Assembly (NCBI RefSeq): GCF_000003855.2 | Contig: NW_003101675.1 | Location: 1,738,379 to 1,802,378, forward strand | Length of the DNA: 64,000 bases | Reading direction: 5' to 3' | DNA from: Blastomyces gilchristii SLH14081 | Taxonomy: Eukaryota; Ascomycota; Eurotiomycetes; Onygenales; Ajellomycetaceae | Shown here: piece by piece, positions 10,344-21,657 of the stretch | Numbering within the stretch: position 1 is the stretch's first letter | How the letters are laid out: every line of letters begins with the position of its first letter | Position numbers and translations under genes: made by a program | Notes under the pieces: model-generated | The model's database searches: none | Told to the model about the DNA's origin: nothing | Seen by the model: only the letters and a program-made list of their open reading frames with translations

Positions 10344-13300
10344 ACTCATTCTACATGCAGAAGATTAATTTCTTAGATTATATTATTAAGATAAACAGCA
10401 TTTCAATGAACAGAAGTCAGGTCTCTGTTATTAAGAACTGATCAGTACTGCAGATATATCATGAGATGTAGATATTTCTAGAATTTGTAAATTTCTACAG
10501 ATGATTTATCTATATATATTTATGAATTACTGCCCTTCTTATAGATCTGTTAAAGAGAAGTATGAAAGATAGAAAAATAGAATTATTTACTCTCACTCAA
10601 GACATTATACAGATATTTGCAGAATTAAAACAAGCTTTTACAGATATTATAATACTGAATCACTTTAACTCTGACTTACTCAGTCAGTATGAGACTGATA
10701 TATTTAGAAATAAGATCTGTGAAATCTTTTCACAGTTGATATCAGAGATCTTTCAATATTGAAAGAATCAGTGAATAATCACTTCTAAGAATACAGATAA
10801 TAAATTATCTATAAAAGAAGACTTTTTCATAGAGTCTATAAGACACTGTGAATAAAGATCAGTGATTTTCTTCTTTAAGAAGTTATCACTCACACAGAGA
10901 AGATATAATACTCATAATCAGAAGATATTAGTAATTATCAAATTCTTTAAGATCTGATAACATTATCTTCAGAGTAGTAAGTACTCAGTGTAAGTTCTCA
11001 CTAATTATACAAATCTGCATTACTTCTTAACAATAAAGAGCTTGACAGAATATTAAGTCAGATGAGTGAAGCTGCTTTCAGAGTATGATTTCTATATTTA
11101 ATATTATTCAGATTAGCTTAATTCTGTCAATATATTATCTAAGCAGTCTGATTATAATATTATTGATGCAGAGAAGAATTCTATAAAAGAATCTCTATTA
11201 TTACTGCAGAAGAAGCTGACTGCAGAGAGTTGAGATTCTCTAAAACTCAGAAACAGCACTGATAAGACAGCTGTATGACTCAGTATAGAAGATGAAAGAA
11301 AACCTGAGTTCTCATAGAGATCTGACACTGAAGATTATAAGCTTCTTATATTATATCTTACAATTATTGAATTAATAAGAAATGAAATAATCTATAATCT
11401 TTCAATCTGACTACTTTTGAAATTCATTGATAAGTTATAGAAGAAGGATATCTCTATTACAGCTTGAATTCAGAAGTTAAAGAAGAAAGAATTCAGTTTA
11501 AACTTAGAAGAGACAGACTCTGAGTGAGACAGTGTCACTAAGAAATCAATTCACTGATAACTAGAAGAATATAGACTTCTACTACTGAATAATTCAGTCT
11601 TCATTTCTTGTAGTAGAGTGATGTGCTAGAAGTTATTAAAAATTCATCATAATAATTCTCATACAGAATACTTCAGATTAGAGAAGACTGAGAAGCTTCT
11701 AAAATATAAATATATTTAAAACAAGCTTCAGACAGATATCAAAGAGTATATTAAGACTTATAATATCTATCAAAGAATAAAGATTCTATAGTATAAGTAA
11801 TATAACAAGTTAGTATCACTGTCTGTTTCAAAGAGCTTATAGCAGAATCTATTAATGAATTTCATAGTTAATCTACTGAAGTTGATAAGAGTTAAAGAAT
11901 ATAACTCAATTTTAATCATTATTGATTACTTTATAAATATAATCAGATATATCTCTACTTATAAAAAGATTAAAGCCTCTGAATTGACTGATCTGTTTTT
12001 AAATATTATTATTCATGATCATGATACTCTGAAATCATTAATAATAGATTAAGAATTCCTCTTTATCAGTAAATACTGATCAGCTTTTTACTATTATCTT
12101 ATAATAAGATATCTTCTCAGTATTACATTTCATCTGCAGACAGATAACTAGACTGAATATCAGAATCAGACACTAGAACAGCATCTTTAAGTATTCTATT
12201 TATATCATTAAAATGATTGACTTAAACATCTTCTAACTGCTGAATTTGTATATAATAATATAAAGAATGCAATCTTAAAGATATCTTCTTTCTATACTTA
12301 TTATAAATATAATTCTTCATTATTCAGTGACATTGTGAATAATATTTTAAAGAGAGAAATAGACAGTCAGAATATTAAACAGATACAGAGAACAGAGTAT
12401 CTCTCAGTATCAGAAGTAAAAGTGAGATTGAAACTTTTGAATAAAATTTATAAGAAGATGATGAAAAGTATTCATCACACTCAGAAATAGTAGATAAAAT
12501 ACTATAATTAAAAATATCTTTCAATGAAGTTCTTAATAGAGAATTAAGTACTACTTTCAGCAAAGAATATCAAGATAATAAGACTATATAAGAAGCTCAG
12601 TGAGCAGTGACTAGAATCTTTCTCAGTAATAAAAGTAATGAGTAAATAGATATATAAGTTAAAATTACTCTCAGAATTGAAATCAATTTATTCTGTTTTT
12701 CACATTTTCTATTTGAAGCTCTATAAGTAACATCTCAGAGTAGAGCTGTCTCAGCTGAATAATATTAAGATTGAGAGTAATACTGAATATCTTATAAAGA
12801 AAATATTGAATAAGTAAATATATTATAGCAAGCTTCAATATCTTATTAAATAAGAAGAATATTTATTATCAGAGAATTCATGAGAACTGCTTGAGTATTT
12901 GAAAAATGCTGAGAAAGAGATTTCAAGCTATGAAACAGCTAGTAGAGACTGTCTCATTACACATCAGAGATGTTAAATAAGAAATATTACTTAAGACTTC
13001 TCATTTTTTTTAAAGAGTTTTTTAGAGATAATTTTACAATGATAAGTCAGTGTCTTATTAACTCTATAGCACTCTTCTTCTATTTTCTCTCAAAGAATTT
13101 TTAGAAGTTTAATGAGACTATACAAGTGTAAAATTCCTGAAGCAGTTAATAAGAAAAGAAAGAAATATTTAAAATTAATAAAGATTAATATTATTAACTC
13201 ATGAGTCACTGCTATTCTAATAGAGTCACAGTCTGCTGAAAAAGTAAAAAGAGAGATCAGAGTCTACTTATTAATAATTATATTCTTATCAAACTTATTC

Positions 13301-14780
13301 TTCACTGTTAAAGTCTCTGACACTGATATCTTTATCTGCTGAGAAATTAGCACTGCAGTATTACAGAGAAGCATGCTATAGAAGAGTATAAGAGATGCTG
13401 AAAGTATTAACTTATCAACTTACAAAGCATCTCAGTTATCTATTTCAACTGAAGTAAGATTCTCTTCAATCAGTGATTAATCTTTACAGTACTTTCAACA
13501 GCAGTATCAGCTAATCTCTTCTTAAGATCAGTTATTCTGAGGTGTTTTTTTATCTCAGAGACTCACACTTTCATCTTCTTTTATAGATAAGTAAGAGAGA
13601 TCTTTTCAGTCTTAATGAAATTCATCAATACTTGAAGCTCTGAGACTCTCACTCTGTACTACTTAAGTATCTAAGCTTCTTATCAGAGCTGATATAATAT
13701 CTTTCTGTGAGATAATACTTATAGAGAGACAGAAGTTATTGTTATAGATATAATAGAAACAACAGAAGTGAGAGAAGAAGTAGATATATAAAATTCCTCT
13801 CTTCTTCAGCTGCTTAACATAGTGTAGATAAGTGATAGTGTCAGTCAGAGATTACACTGAAGTCTTCTCACAGAAAGAAGATAAAGAAACTGCAGAACTC
13901 TGCAGACTCAACTCAGCAGTATCTCAAGTAGAACTCAGATATGTCACATGAGAGAAACTACAGATTAAGCTTCTCAGAGTCACTATTCTCAGAATTAAGC
14001 TCTTTTCAGAGTTCTCTCTGAATAATCACACAGGGTCATATATCACTGTGTTGATTGAGAAGAGAGACAGTGTTGCAACAGCAGTGAGAGAGGCAGAGAA
14101 CAGATCAGATATAGACAAACCAGCTGATAGAAGAAATGACATCTTACTACAAGGTACAGCTACTATCACTGCGGTCATAAGAGATGTAGAAGAGGAAGAA
14201 GATGTGATAATAAGAGTAATACTTCTGCAACTCATTGACACTGCTGTCTCTGTCTTTAGCCTGGCTTTCTTGACAGTCACAGAGACTACAGTCATATTAT
14301 AAAGACATTTATTACTCACTAGAAAACATCAGAATAAGTCTCTTATTATCTCTTAAGAATAATACTCTCATACACTCACTATTACAGATGAGAGAGAAGA
14401 AAGAAAAATATTTCATAGAGAAGAGAAATCTTTTCAAAAAATTCTGTCACTACTGTTAACTTTATCTCTAAAATACATTACTTTTACAGAGAATTTTATA
14501 TATAGAATAGAATATAATAAGAGATCTGTAAGTCACTTATTAACTATATTTTTCACATTTCAAATCAATATATAAGAAACCTACTTATCATATATTTGAT
14601 TTGAATGAAGATGAGAAAAGAAAGATCTACACAGTTAGTAGAAAAACTCATCTATTTCTTTATATTATATACAGTATATATACTGTTAAATCAGTTAACA
14701 ATTATTACTATATAATAAAGATAATTTCTAATTCAGTAATCTTAAGAGCATCAGAACTATGTTCTTAAAGAGAAGAGTAT
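10344..14780 (+). mobile_element. Copy A, 3' internal part: mutated RT thumb to chromodomain and 3' module
   Basis: This segment collinearly matches 5370-9802 of copy B. It contains the rest of RT and connection, RNase H (frame 10562-10762, ETDIF), the integrase HHCC region, the core (open frame 11855-12052, NFIVNLL), a chromodomain at about 12781-12945 and the 1.8-kb 3' module. It is more heavily mutated than copy B; for example the first integrase Asp reads Asn (NFIVNLL against NFIVDLL). A purine run AAAGAGAAGAG at 14767-14777 marks the degraded polypurine tract before the LTR. Confidence 0.85.
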
Positions 14781-15324
14781 TATTATATTTCTGACTGTGT
14801 CAAGATTCTGCTGCAGTTCTACACAGCTCATTACTTTCATGCAGATGAATTCATTCATTCTGCAGGCTGTCTGAATCAGTTTTCAATCACTCTATAACAT
14901 TATTCAGATATATTATAGAAAGATCTGATTGATGAGTATAAGAATCTCACTTCTATGCAAGATCAGTAGATTACTCTTTCTTAGTAATAAGACACTGCTG
15001 AGATATTACTCCAGCTATTCTTACTCATGAAATGAGAGAAGAGTATTCACTCATTATCTATATAGAATAGCTAGATACTGACTTCTCATTAAAGAGGTCA
15101 GCAATTCATTTTTCTTCTACTGAAATATATACAAGAGTTACTGTGTGTCTTATACAATCTTCTTAGTATACTAAGTATCATATCTGTGATATTCTCATAA
15201 TAACTCTGTAGTCTATGAGCTTACTATTCAAGCAAGATAGTTAAGCTCACTTATACAGCTTCTCAAACAACTACTTCTATGTAACACCGCTGACTAGCCA
15301 CCGCTTTGATTCCGTCACGTTACA
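14781..15324 (+). repeat. Copy A 3' LTR (544 bp)
   Basis: It starts TATTATATTTCTGACTG, aligned to TGTCACGCTCCCGGCCG of the copy B 5' LTR, and ends CCGTCACGTTACA. It is 8 bp longer than the copy B LTRs because of a short insertion around 14850. Its last 35 bases keep CpG-containing, unmutated sequence (CACCGCTGACTAGCCACCG) where the copy B LTR end has none, so the element border escaped mutation. The 5 bases after it, CATAA (15325-15329), are the predicted right target duplication of copy A. Confidence 0.88.
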
Positions 15325-15478
15325 CATAAAGTGTAAGAATTTGATTTTAAAATAGTAAATTTCTATATGTAAGAGAGAATATAATCTGATGAAGATGATA
15401 TTATAGAGTAGTTAGTTATTATTATAAAGATCTAACTACTCTGCAGTCTTTTATATATAGTGAGTATTCACTGAGTGA

Positions 15479-15999
15479 TCAGTGATAGACTGACTGTGTG
15501 ACCGTGTCTGGGACCAGGACCAGATTTTTTGATAGTCTTATTACCAATTCGACTGATCCCATTACATGGTTTTAACATTAGATAGTAGTTTCATACTGTC
15601 CCAGTGAGACTTACTATCTACTCTTGTCACATTTTCCAAATGGGACCATGATTTCCACTTCTCAATTTAAATTATTTTTATTGCTTTAAATGACTTTAAA
15701 TCTCATTTGAGTGTTATCAAAAAGCGTTACTTTTTAAAAAATTAAAAATAGTCTAAAAAAAACCTTAAAATGTCTAAAAATAGTAACTTTATGCCAAGAA
15801 TGAGACTAAATGGGACCAAATGGGACCACTTTCTCATTTTTTTCAAGTCATGGTTCCATTTTAAGATCTGATATATAGTCACTTTACATGTTTTTTTGAT
15901 AGCCAGTCCCAGCGGGATTCACGCCAAGAAATGTATGGGACCAGATCAAATGAGACCAAACGTGAAATTCATGGTCCCGGCGGCCAGTCTAATCAGTGA
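15479..15999. repeat. Possible non-autonomous DNA transposon (MITE-like), about 0.52 kb
   Basis: The stretch is distinct from its AT-rich surroundings. It has imperfect inverted ends: TCAGTGATAGACTG at the left, and the reverse complement of the right end reads TCACTGATTAGACTGG. The block repeats the word GGGACCA at about 15510, 15650, 15811, 15821 and 15948, in one orientation, with related GGTCCC or CAGTCCC words near the right end. A direct repeat TTTTTTGATAG occurs at both ends (near 15525 and 15892). It has no open frame and no transposase. A CACTGAGTGATCAGTG hairpin sits across the left border. Classification is inference; it could also be a tandemly derived satellite piece. Confidence 0.4.
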
Positions 16000-17451
16000 A
16001 CATCTTGCTTAGATAAAAGCAGTTAATCTGTAGAAAGAAAATTCAACAATTTCTGAGTTTCTGCAGTAAAATATATATAAATTAAAGTATATAATTTGTA
16101 ATTCTTTCAGTTATGACAGATAGTTACTGATTGATAAAGCTTGAAATATAAGAATAAGTACTTATAGATGATTATTCAGAGATTTGCAGTTTAATATAAT
16201 ATATACTGATAATTACTCAAAGTATTCACAGTAAAAAGATAAATATAAAGATTAATTATATAACAGTATTTAAGCTGAGTTATGAATATTAATCATGAAC
16301 TTTAGTCTATATCATTATATATAGTCAAGAGCTGCTAACTTTATTGATTATATAAGAGATAGAAATAGAGGTAAAAAATCTGTAAAAAGTAAGATTTCTT
16401 ACAACTCTTCAGAGAGTTGAAATTAAGACAGTTAAAACTATGAAAAATTTATTGTAATATAATAATTTTGATAAATTTTAATCTGTAGCAGATTCTATAG
16501 ATTTTATATAATATATTTATACTTTTTATATTATATATAGATATAGTATTAAATAATAATAATAATTTAAAATTCAGAATATTTATAAATATTATAATTA
16601 CAGTTATATTAAAGTTACACTGAAATACACTCATTACAGAGACTAAGTGTGCTTAACATGATTAACTCAGATTTAATTTAAGTATATTTAAATTCATATT
16701 AAAATTTATATCTAAGTGAATTATATATATTTATAAATTAATACTGAAAAAGTATGAAAAAATACTTCTTTTCTCTTTTCTTCTTTAATTATTAGCTAGC
16801 TTTATTTACATTCTTAATATACTTTTTACTTTTCTGCTTTTTATATTCTATTAGTTCTTCAGACTGTTTATTTTCATTTAATAGTATTTGAATTCTCAAA
16901 TTTCTGTGAAAATTAAAGAGATTAGAGATGAAAGATTTAATTGAATAAATAAAAGCTATAAAAATTTCTCTTTTTAACAATGTTTTTAATCTACTAAATA
17001 GTCAGAAATATACATAATGAACTTTACCTTTTCTTTCCAGGTAAATATACCGGATACGAAAGACTGAACAAAAAAAGTATTAAATTCTCATTAAACAGCA
17101 CATTTATTCAAAATAATACTGAAAGTTTATTTGAAATTATCAATCACAAGCCCAAAGTAACTTGAAATAAGAGTATTAAATCTATACGTGCAAATACAAT
17201 CAATGCAGGCAATCAATTGAGTGATATAAAAGAAGATAAACCTCATTTTAGATTTTCATCATATATTTTGAGATGGCTCAATATTATATAGTCTCTTCAT
17301 TCAAGGAAAATAGAAATGATACCAGAGAATCTTTCAAAGATTTTATATATGACTTCAAGCGAGACAGTACTGTACTGAGAGAAATAACAAGACAAATGAG
17401 AAACAAAAAAACATGCCTCGCTTCAGATCACGCTAACCTACCTAGCTGGAT
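16000..17451. other. AT-rich gene-free DNA at the border of the repeat block
   Basis: No gene is supported here. The sequence is very AT-rich, with runs such as TATATAT, and has only short frames (for example 16792-16980 on the minus strand and 17273-17464 on the plus strand) with no recognisable family. It may be an old, fully decayed repeat. Composition changes abruptly at about 17410-17450, exactly where the isocitrate lyase stop codon begins. Confidence 0.6.
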
Positions 17452-19366
17452 CTATTTGAACTGATCCTCCGTCACACCGTCACCCATGGCGCTGGTGCTG
17501 CTAATACCACCAGTGACCATCTTCAACAGCTCATCAACATAGTTAGCACCACTCCATTTCTGGTGGGTAACAACGTCGACCCCGAGCTCCATCTCTGGCT
17601 CCTGGACAAGCTCGCCGTACGCACGCATGCCCTGCATGGCATACGCCTTGGCGAACTGGTCGGAGATGAGAGCGGTGGTATGCAGGCCGGCAAGGGTGAT
17701 GAACTGCCAGCAGTAACCGAGCTCGCCAAGGCGGCGGATGTAGGTTTCCTGCTCGTCACATGGCATGGCAGCCTTCCAGTTGAATGAGGGGGACAGGTTG
17801 TACGCGAGTCTGTAGAAAACGGTGTCTGTTAGTAAAGGACAAAACAAAATGGCTATGACCAGTTTGGCGTTCTAAGAGATGCGAGGGTTGAACATACTTC
17901 TGTTCGGGCCAGACGGCGTGGACCCCGTCAGCGAACTCCTTGGCCTGAGCGTAGTCGGGGAGCTTGCTCTCCATCCAGATGAGATCGGCGAAAGGCGCAA
18001 AGGCTACAGCACGGTTGACAGCGCACTGGGTGCCGCCACGGTAACGGTAGTAACCTTCCCGGGTTCTAGCCGCATCCCAGCAGAAGTAGACATCTACTCC
18101 GGTGAGTTCCTTGGCGATGGCGCGAGCCTCCTGGTTGCTCTTGCCCTTGACATCACGCAGGAACTTGTCGATAACTGCCTGCTTGTTGGAGACAGAGCTA
18201 GCCTTGATTTGATCAACAACGGCCTCGGAGAAAAGTTTCAGTCCGGCTTCGGCGTTCCATTTGTCCTCGATTTCCTGGAGTTGGGCTCCAGTCTTGCCGG
18301 CCTGTTCAGCAGCCATCATCAGGTCGTTGAGTGGCTTGATATTAGGGTTCGTGGAGCCGATAACGAAGGCATGATCCCGGTGATCGATGGTGGAGGTGAT
18401 GAGGGTTGCGGCTTCCGAATCCGTTCTGGCAACAGCCAAGAGATCGGTTCCTGCAATGGAATTAGTATCTTTCATTCCTTTTCAAAACACTTTTACTCTT
18501 TTGCTTGAGTATGACTCTCACCCATAATATCAGCCTGTGCACGGATGGCCACAAGTCTGTTGATGTGCTCGCTAATGGGCACCAGGACTTTGCCAGCCAT
18601 GTGGCCACACTTCTTCGTTCCGGGAGCTTGATCCTCGACATGAATACCAGCAGCTCCGCGTTCGATGAAAAGCTTGGTCAGCTTCATGACAGCGGTTAAG
18701 CCTCCATGGCCGGTATCGGCATCCGCAATGATGGGTCTGAGGTAATCGATGTTGGCAAGCGATGCGCGTTGCGACTTAGAAGCCCTCAATCTTTCCTCGC
18801 GCTGCTTGCGATCGTGGAACAACTGAGCCATCCATAATTGGTTGACCTTGTTGGGTACCGTGTTCTATGCAATTGTTAGTAGGACAATTTTCCGAAAATT
18901 TTTCGTTTTTTGAACGGCAACTCACCATGGGGTAATCAGCAAGATCGGGGGAAGGCTCGTCGGTTGATGATGCAGTGGAAGAGCTCTGCCAGCCGGAGAC
19001 GTAGACGGTGTCGAGATATTTCACCATCTGGGTAAGCATAGTAGGTTCCAAGCAGCCATAGGTGAAACTGGCAGTTTTGTTCTGTGAGGTGATTACCAAC
19101 TAGATCAGCATTCTGCACCTCCGAGTATTAATTAAGGCATTGAAATAAAAGTTCTAGTATACCTTGAAGTGATCCTCGAGGAGTCTCCATAGCTTTTTGC
19201 TCTGAACATTTGATGGATATTCAATCTTCAAGTTTCCTCTCTTAGCCACAATTTGCTCGGCAGTGAACGGCCGCTTGGTGTACCGCCATCTCGAATCCTG
19301 CCACCATTGTTTAACTGCCTGAACATCAGCCAGGTATTGCTGCTCTTCCTGCTCAATTGAAGCCAT
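17452..19366 (-). CDS. icl1: Isocitrate lyase (glyoxylate cycle)
   Basis: The enzyme cleaves isocitrate to glyoxylate and succinate, allowing growth on acetate and fatty acids; in fungi it is usually peroxisomal or glyoxysomal. Five exons join in phase: 19163-19366, 18926-19081, 18522-18864, 17898-18450 and 17452-17809, giving 537 aa, the usual length for mould isocitrate lyases. Clear motifs are [18 protein letters not shown] near the N terminus, the catalytic signature KKCGHM in exon 3, and [20 protein letters not shown] in exon 4. The protein ends TEDQFK. The start MASIEQEE is the only suitable ATG, and the splice sites are canonical GT-AG. The stop codon lies directly at the edge of the AT-rich repeat block. 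Confidence 0.96.
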
Positions 19367-19769
19367 GATTGCTGTTTTTTTTACCTATGAATCAGGTTTA
19401 TGATTCAAAAATTAACAATCAGAAAATAAAATAAAAAGGAAAATTGGTTGACAGCGAGATCTGGGTACTTAAATCAGTTTCACCCGCCGACGTCACAGAA
19501 AAAGCGCAGCCAATGGGAACTCACGAAAAAAATACCCCAAGCCAGGTCTCGGCGATTTGCACCTGGGATTCTCAATAACCAAGCCTGGTATTCACCTCAA
19601 GCTTTCAATATATTTTCCATTAAGCTGACGCTGTGTCAGTGAGTAGATAAAAGACGGAGCAAGATATAAAAAGACAGCAGAAACATATATCAGCTGTATA
19701 TCAACGAACATGCGAAGAAATTATCCGCAGCGGCATGAGTTCAACACCTGCGCCAGGCAGGTTTTTGCC

Positions 19770-19775
19770 CCGAGG
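19770..19775. promoter_or_regulatory. CCGAGG/CCTCGG site upstream of isocitrate lyase
   Basis: The 6-mer CCTCGG (here as its complement CCGAGG) lies about 404 bp upstream of the isocitrate lyase start. CCTCGG is the published binding core of the Aspergillus FarA and FarB fatty-acid regulators, which control glyoxylate-cycle genes. A 6-mer can occur by chance, so function is inferred only from position. Confidence 0.35.
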
Positions 19776-19939
19776 CAAAAAGTTGACTTTGAAGAAAAGT
19801 GGCTACGACTGGGCACGGTACGGATCCCGAGACAGAGGGCATTTTCGTCTTGGTCCCGGCGAGCCCACCCGTGACACCAATACACCATTATTATTATTGA
19901 GTGAGCGTGGAATCTGATTGCTGCGAGGGCAAAATCGAC

Positions 19940-19945
19940 CCTCGG
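19940..19945. promoter_or_regulatory. Second CCTCGG site upstream of isocitrate lyase
   Basis: A second CCTCGG lies about 574 bp upstream of the same start codon. Two copies in roughly 600 bp is somewhat more than the chance expectation of about 0.3 for both strands. Control by a FarA-type factor is inference. Confidence 0.35.
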
Positions 19946-21657
19946 CCATATGGAGCTGGGTAACTAAGTTAGCGTAAACAGGATGGTGACATTCTGTCGA
20001 ATAGATATATTTCTCCTAAAGATATGTCCGATGCTTTTGCTCTCCATGACTGTTCAAATAACATGGCTATCACAGGCCGCCGATCACAGGCCGTTGATCT
20101 GATGGAGGGAATTGCCTCTATATGTGAGCTCTTGAGAAAAGTCTGGCAGATGTTCGTCACTTTTTCTGAGCTTTTACAGAGTGTGTATGGCATCATTGGC
20201 ATGTATCAAGGTGGGGCTTCACATGAAAAATGACCCTCAAAACAGCCACATTACAGACTTCAATACGCATGTGCTAATTTCTGCTCCTGTCCCCAGGGTC
20301 CAGTCTGCGTCAAGCCACCGCAGTACAACGACCGTATGTACAGCCAACAGTCTACACGTATAACATTTACAGATTACAGATATGGTCCATCGGTCCTAAA
20401 CGGAGCTTCTCCAGATCAAGTATGGGGATAGATGGACACATTCCCTGCGTCGCAAGAACCATGAGAAAGATGTTATTAGTTAATATTCAGGCTTAACTAC
20501 TAACTTTAGTGCTGACAACCTGCAGGTCAACAGATAACTACATGTACAGTACCTACCATCATGACCTCTGAGTTTAGTAAGCCTTTGATCCAGAAGAAAG
20601 AAACGGAGCCGGGATTATTATATCAGTTCATCTCAGGGCGCATACTCACTCAGTAAGCTGTTGCTACCCCGGCCCGGTTTCTTGAGAAGTGGAAAATCCC
20701 CAACCGGCGTTTTACATTCGTGGTTGACTGTCCTGGCACGATCATCATCATCATCATCATCATCATAGACCACTAACAATTGTGGTCACTTTGCATCACC
20801 TGCCAGGAGCACGCGGGCAGGACTCTATGCTGAGTTGACCAAGAGGAGTGCAAAATAACAACCCTCATGATAGACATCAACTGCGATTTCTGGAACTCAT
20901 CAATTACCAACACACAGGAGTTCCCAATATTTCTACCCTTGTGTGCTGTCTTGTCCCGAGCTACCCTGAAGACTGAATGAAGGCTGAGGGAGGGCGGAGA
21001 TTTGGCTGGACCCTAACCCTTAGCTCCCTTGCTGCTGGCTCTAACAAAAAGTGAAATGGCCGGAGATTCGATGTTGAATCTTCCCCGTCTGTCTCTCCGC
21101 CGCTACCACTCTACTTCAAGTTGTACGTCTATCGGCTCCGGAAGAATGTCGTGTGCACAGAGGATTGGTTCGGGCATACTATACTGGCTTTTGACCGTCT
21201 TGGCCCAGTTGCGTAATAACAAGCATCAGTCTTGCTCACTTTCGTTTTCATGGTATTCGCTCTGACGCTGCATGAAATACGTCTTGAATTGAATCATCAT
21301 GCTCAAGTCACTCTAATAGTTCACTTTTATGACCAGGGTGTAAACTTGAGGTGGGTCATTCTGGAAAGGCACATGAATCTCAGGCTCGATTGTACGACAG
21401 CTAATTAATTACAGGAAGTCAAAAACATATTTTACCAAATTTTATTTTATTTTATTTTATTTATGAAATAGGATAATAGTCACTTGTAGAAGAATCATGA
21501 GTTCGTGTGTAGCTGAATCATGCCAATTTTACAGTATATCTAACCCCCTAAATGCGGGTATGGAACGTTTGGGGGTGGCCATCCGAAGGGGCAAGATTCT
21601 TCCAACAATACATATTTAGACAGAAAATCGAATTGGAAGTAAGGTTGGACAATGCAG

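Larger units (their letters stand above)
19367..21657. other. Intergenic region between isocitrate lyase and trehalase
   Basis: No coding gene is supported. It is the promoter side of isocitrate lyase and the 3' side of trehalase. It contains an ATC trinucleotide microsatellite at 20741-20766, an ATTTT repeat at about 21437-21464, and a short CCCTAACCCT word at 21011-21020 that is too short to be telomeric. Short frames near 19735, 20024 and 21029 lack family features and typical exon structure. Confidence 0.6.

Noticed and set aside
14048..14302. Plus-strand 84-aa frame in the copy A 3' module
   Set aside because: The equivalent frame in copy B is broken and overlaps a minus-strand frame; there is too little to call a gene, so it was kept only as part of the unknown module.
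17273..17464. Plus-strand 63-aa frame near the repeat border
   Set aside because: It overlaps the end of isocitrate lyase on the other strand and has no recognisable domain.
17523..18699. Frames antisense or out of phase to isocitrate lyase (17523-17759 minus, 17563-17787 and 17879-18508 plus, 18505-18699 plus)
   Set aside because: They are shadows of the well-supported isocitrate lyase exons.
21011..21022. CCCTAACCCTTA, telomere-like
   Set aside because: Fewer than two full TTAGGG units inside an ordinary intergenic region; chance occurrence is likely.
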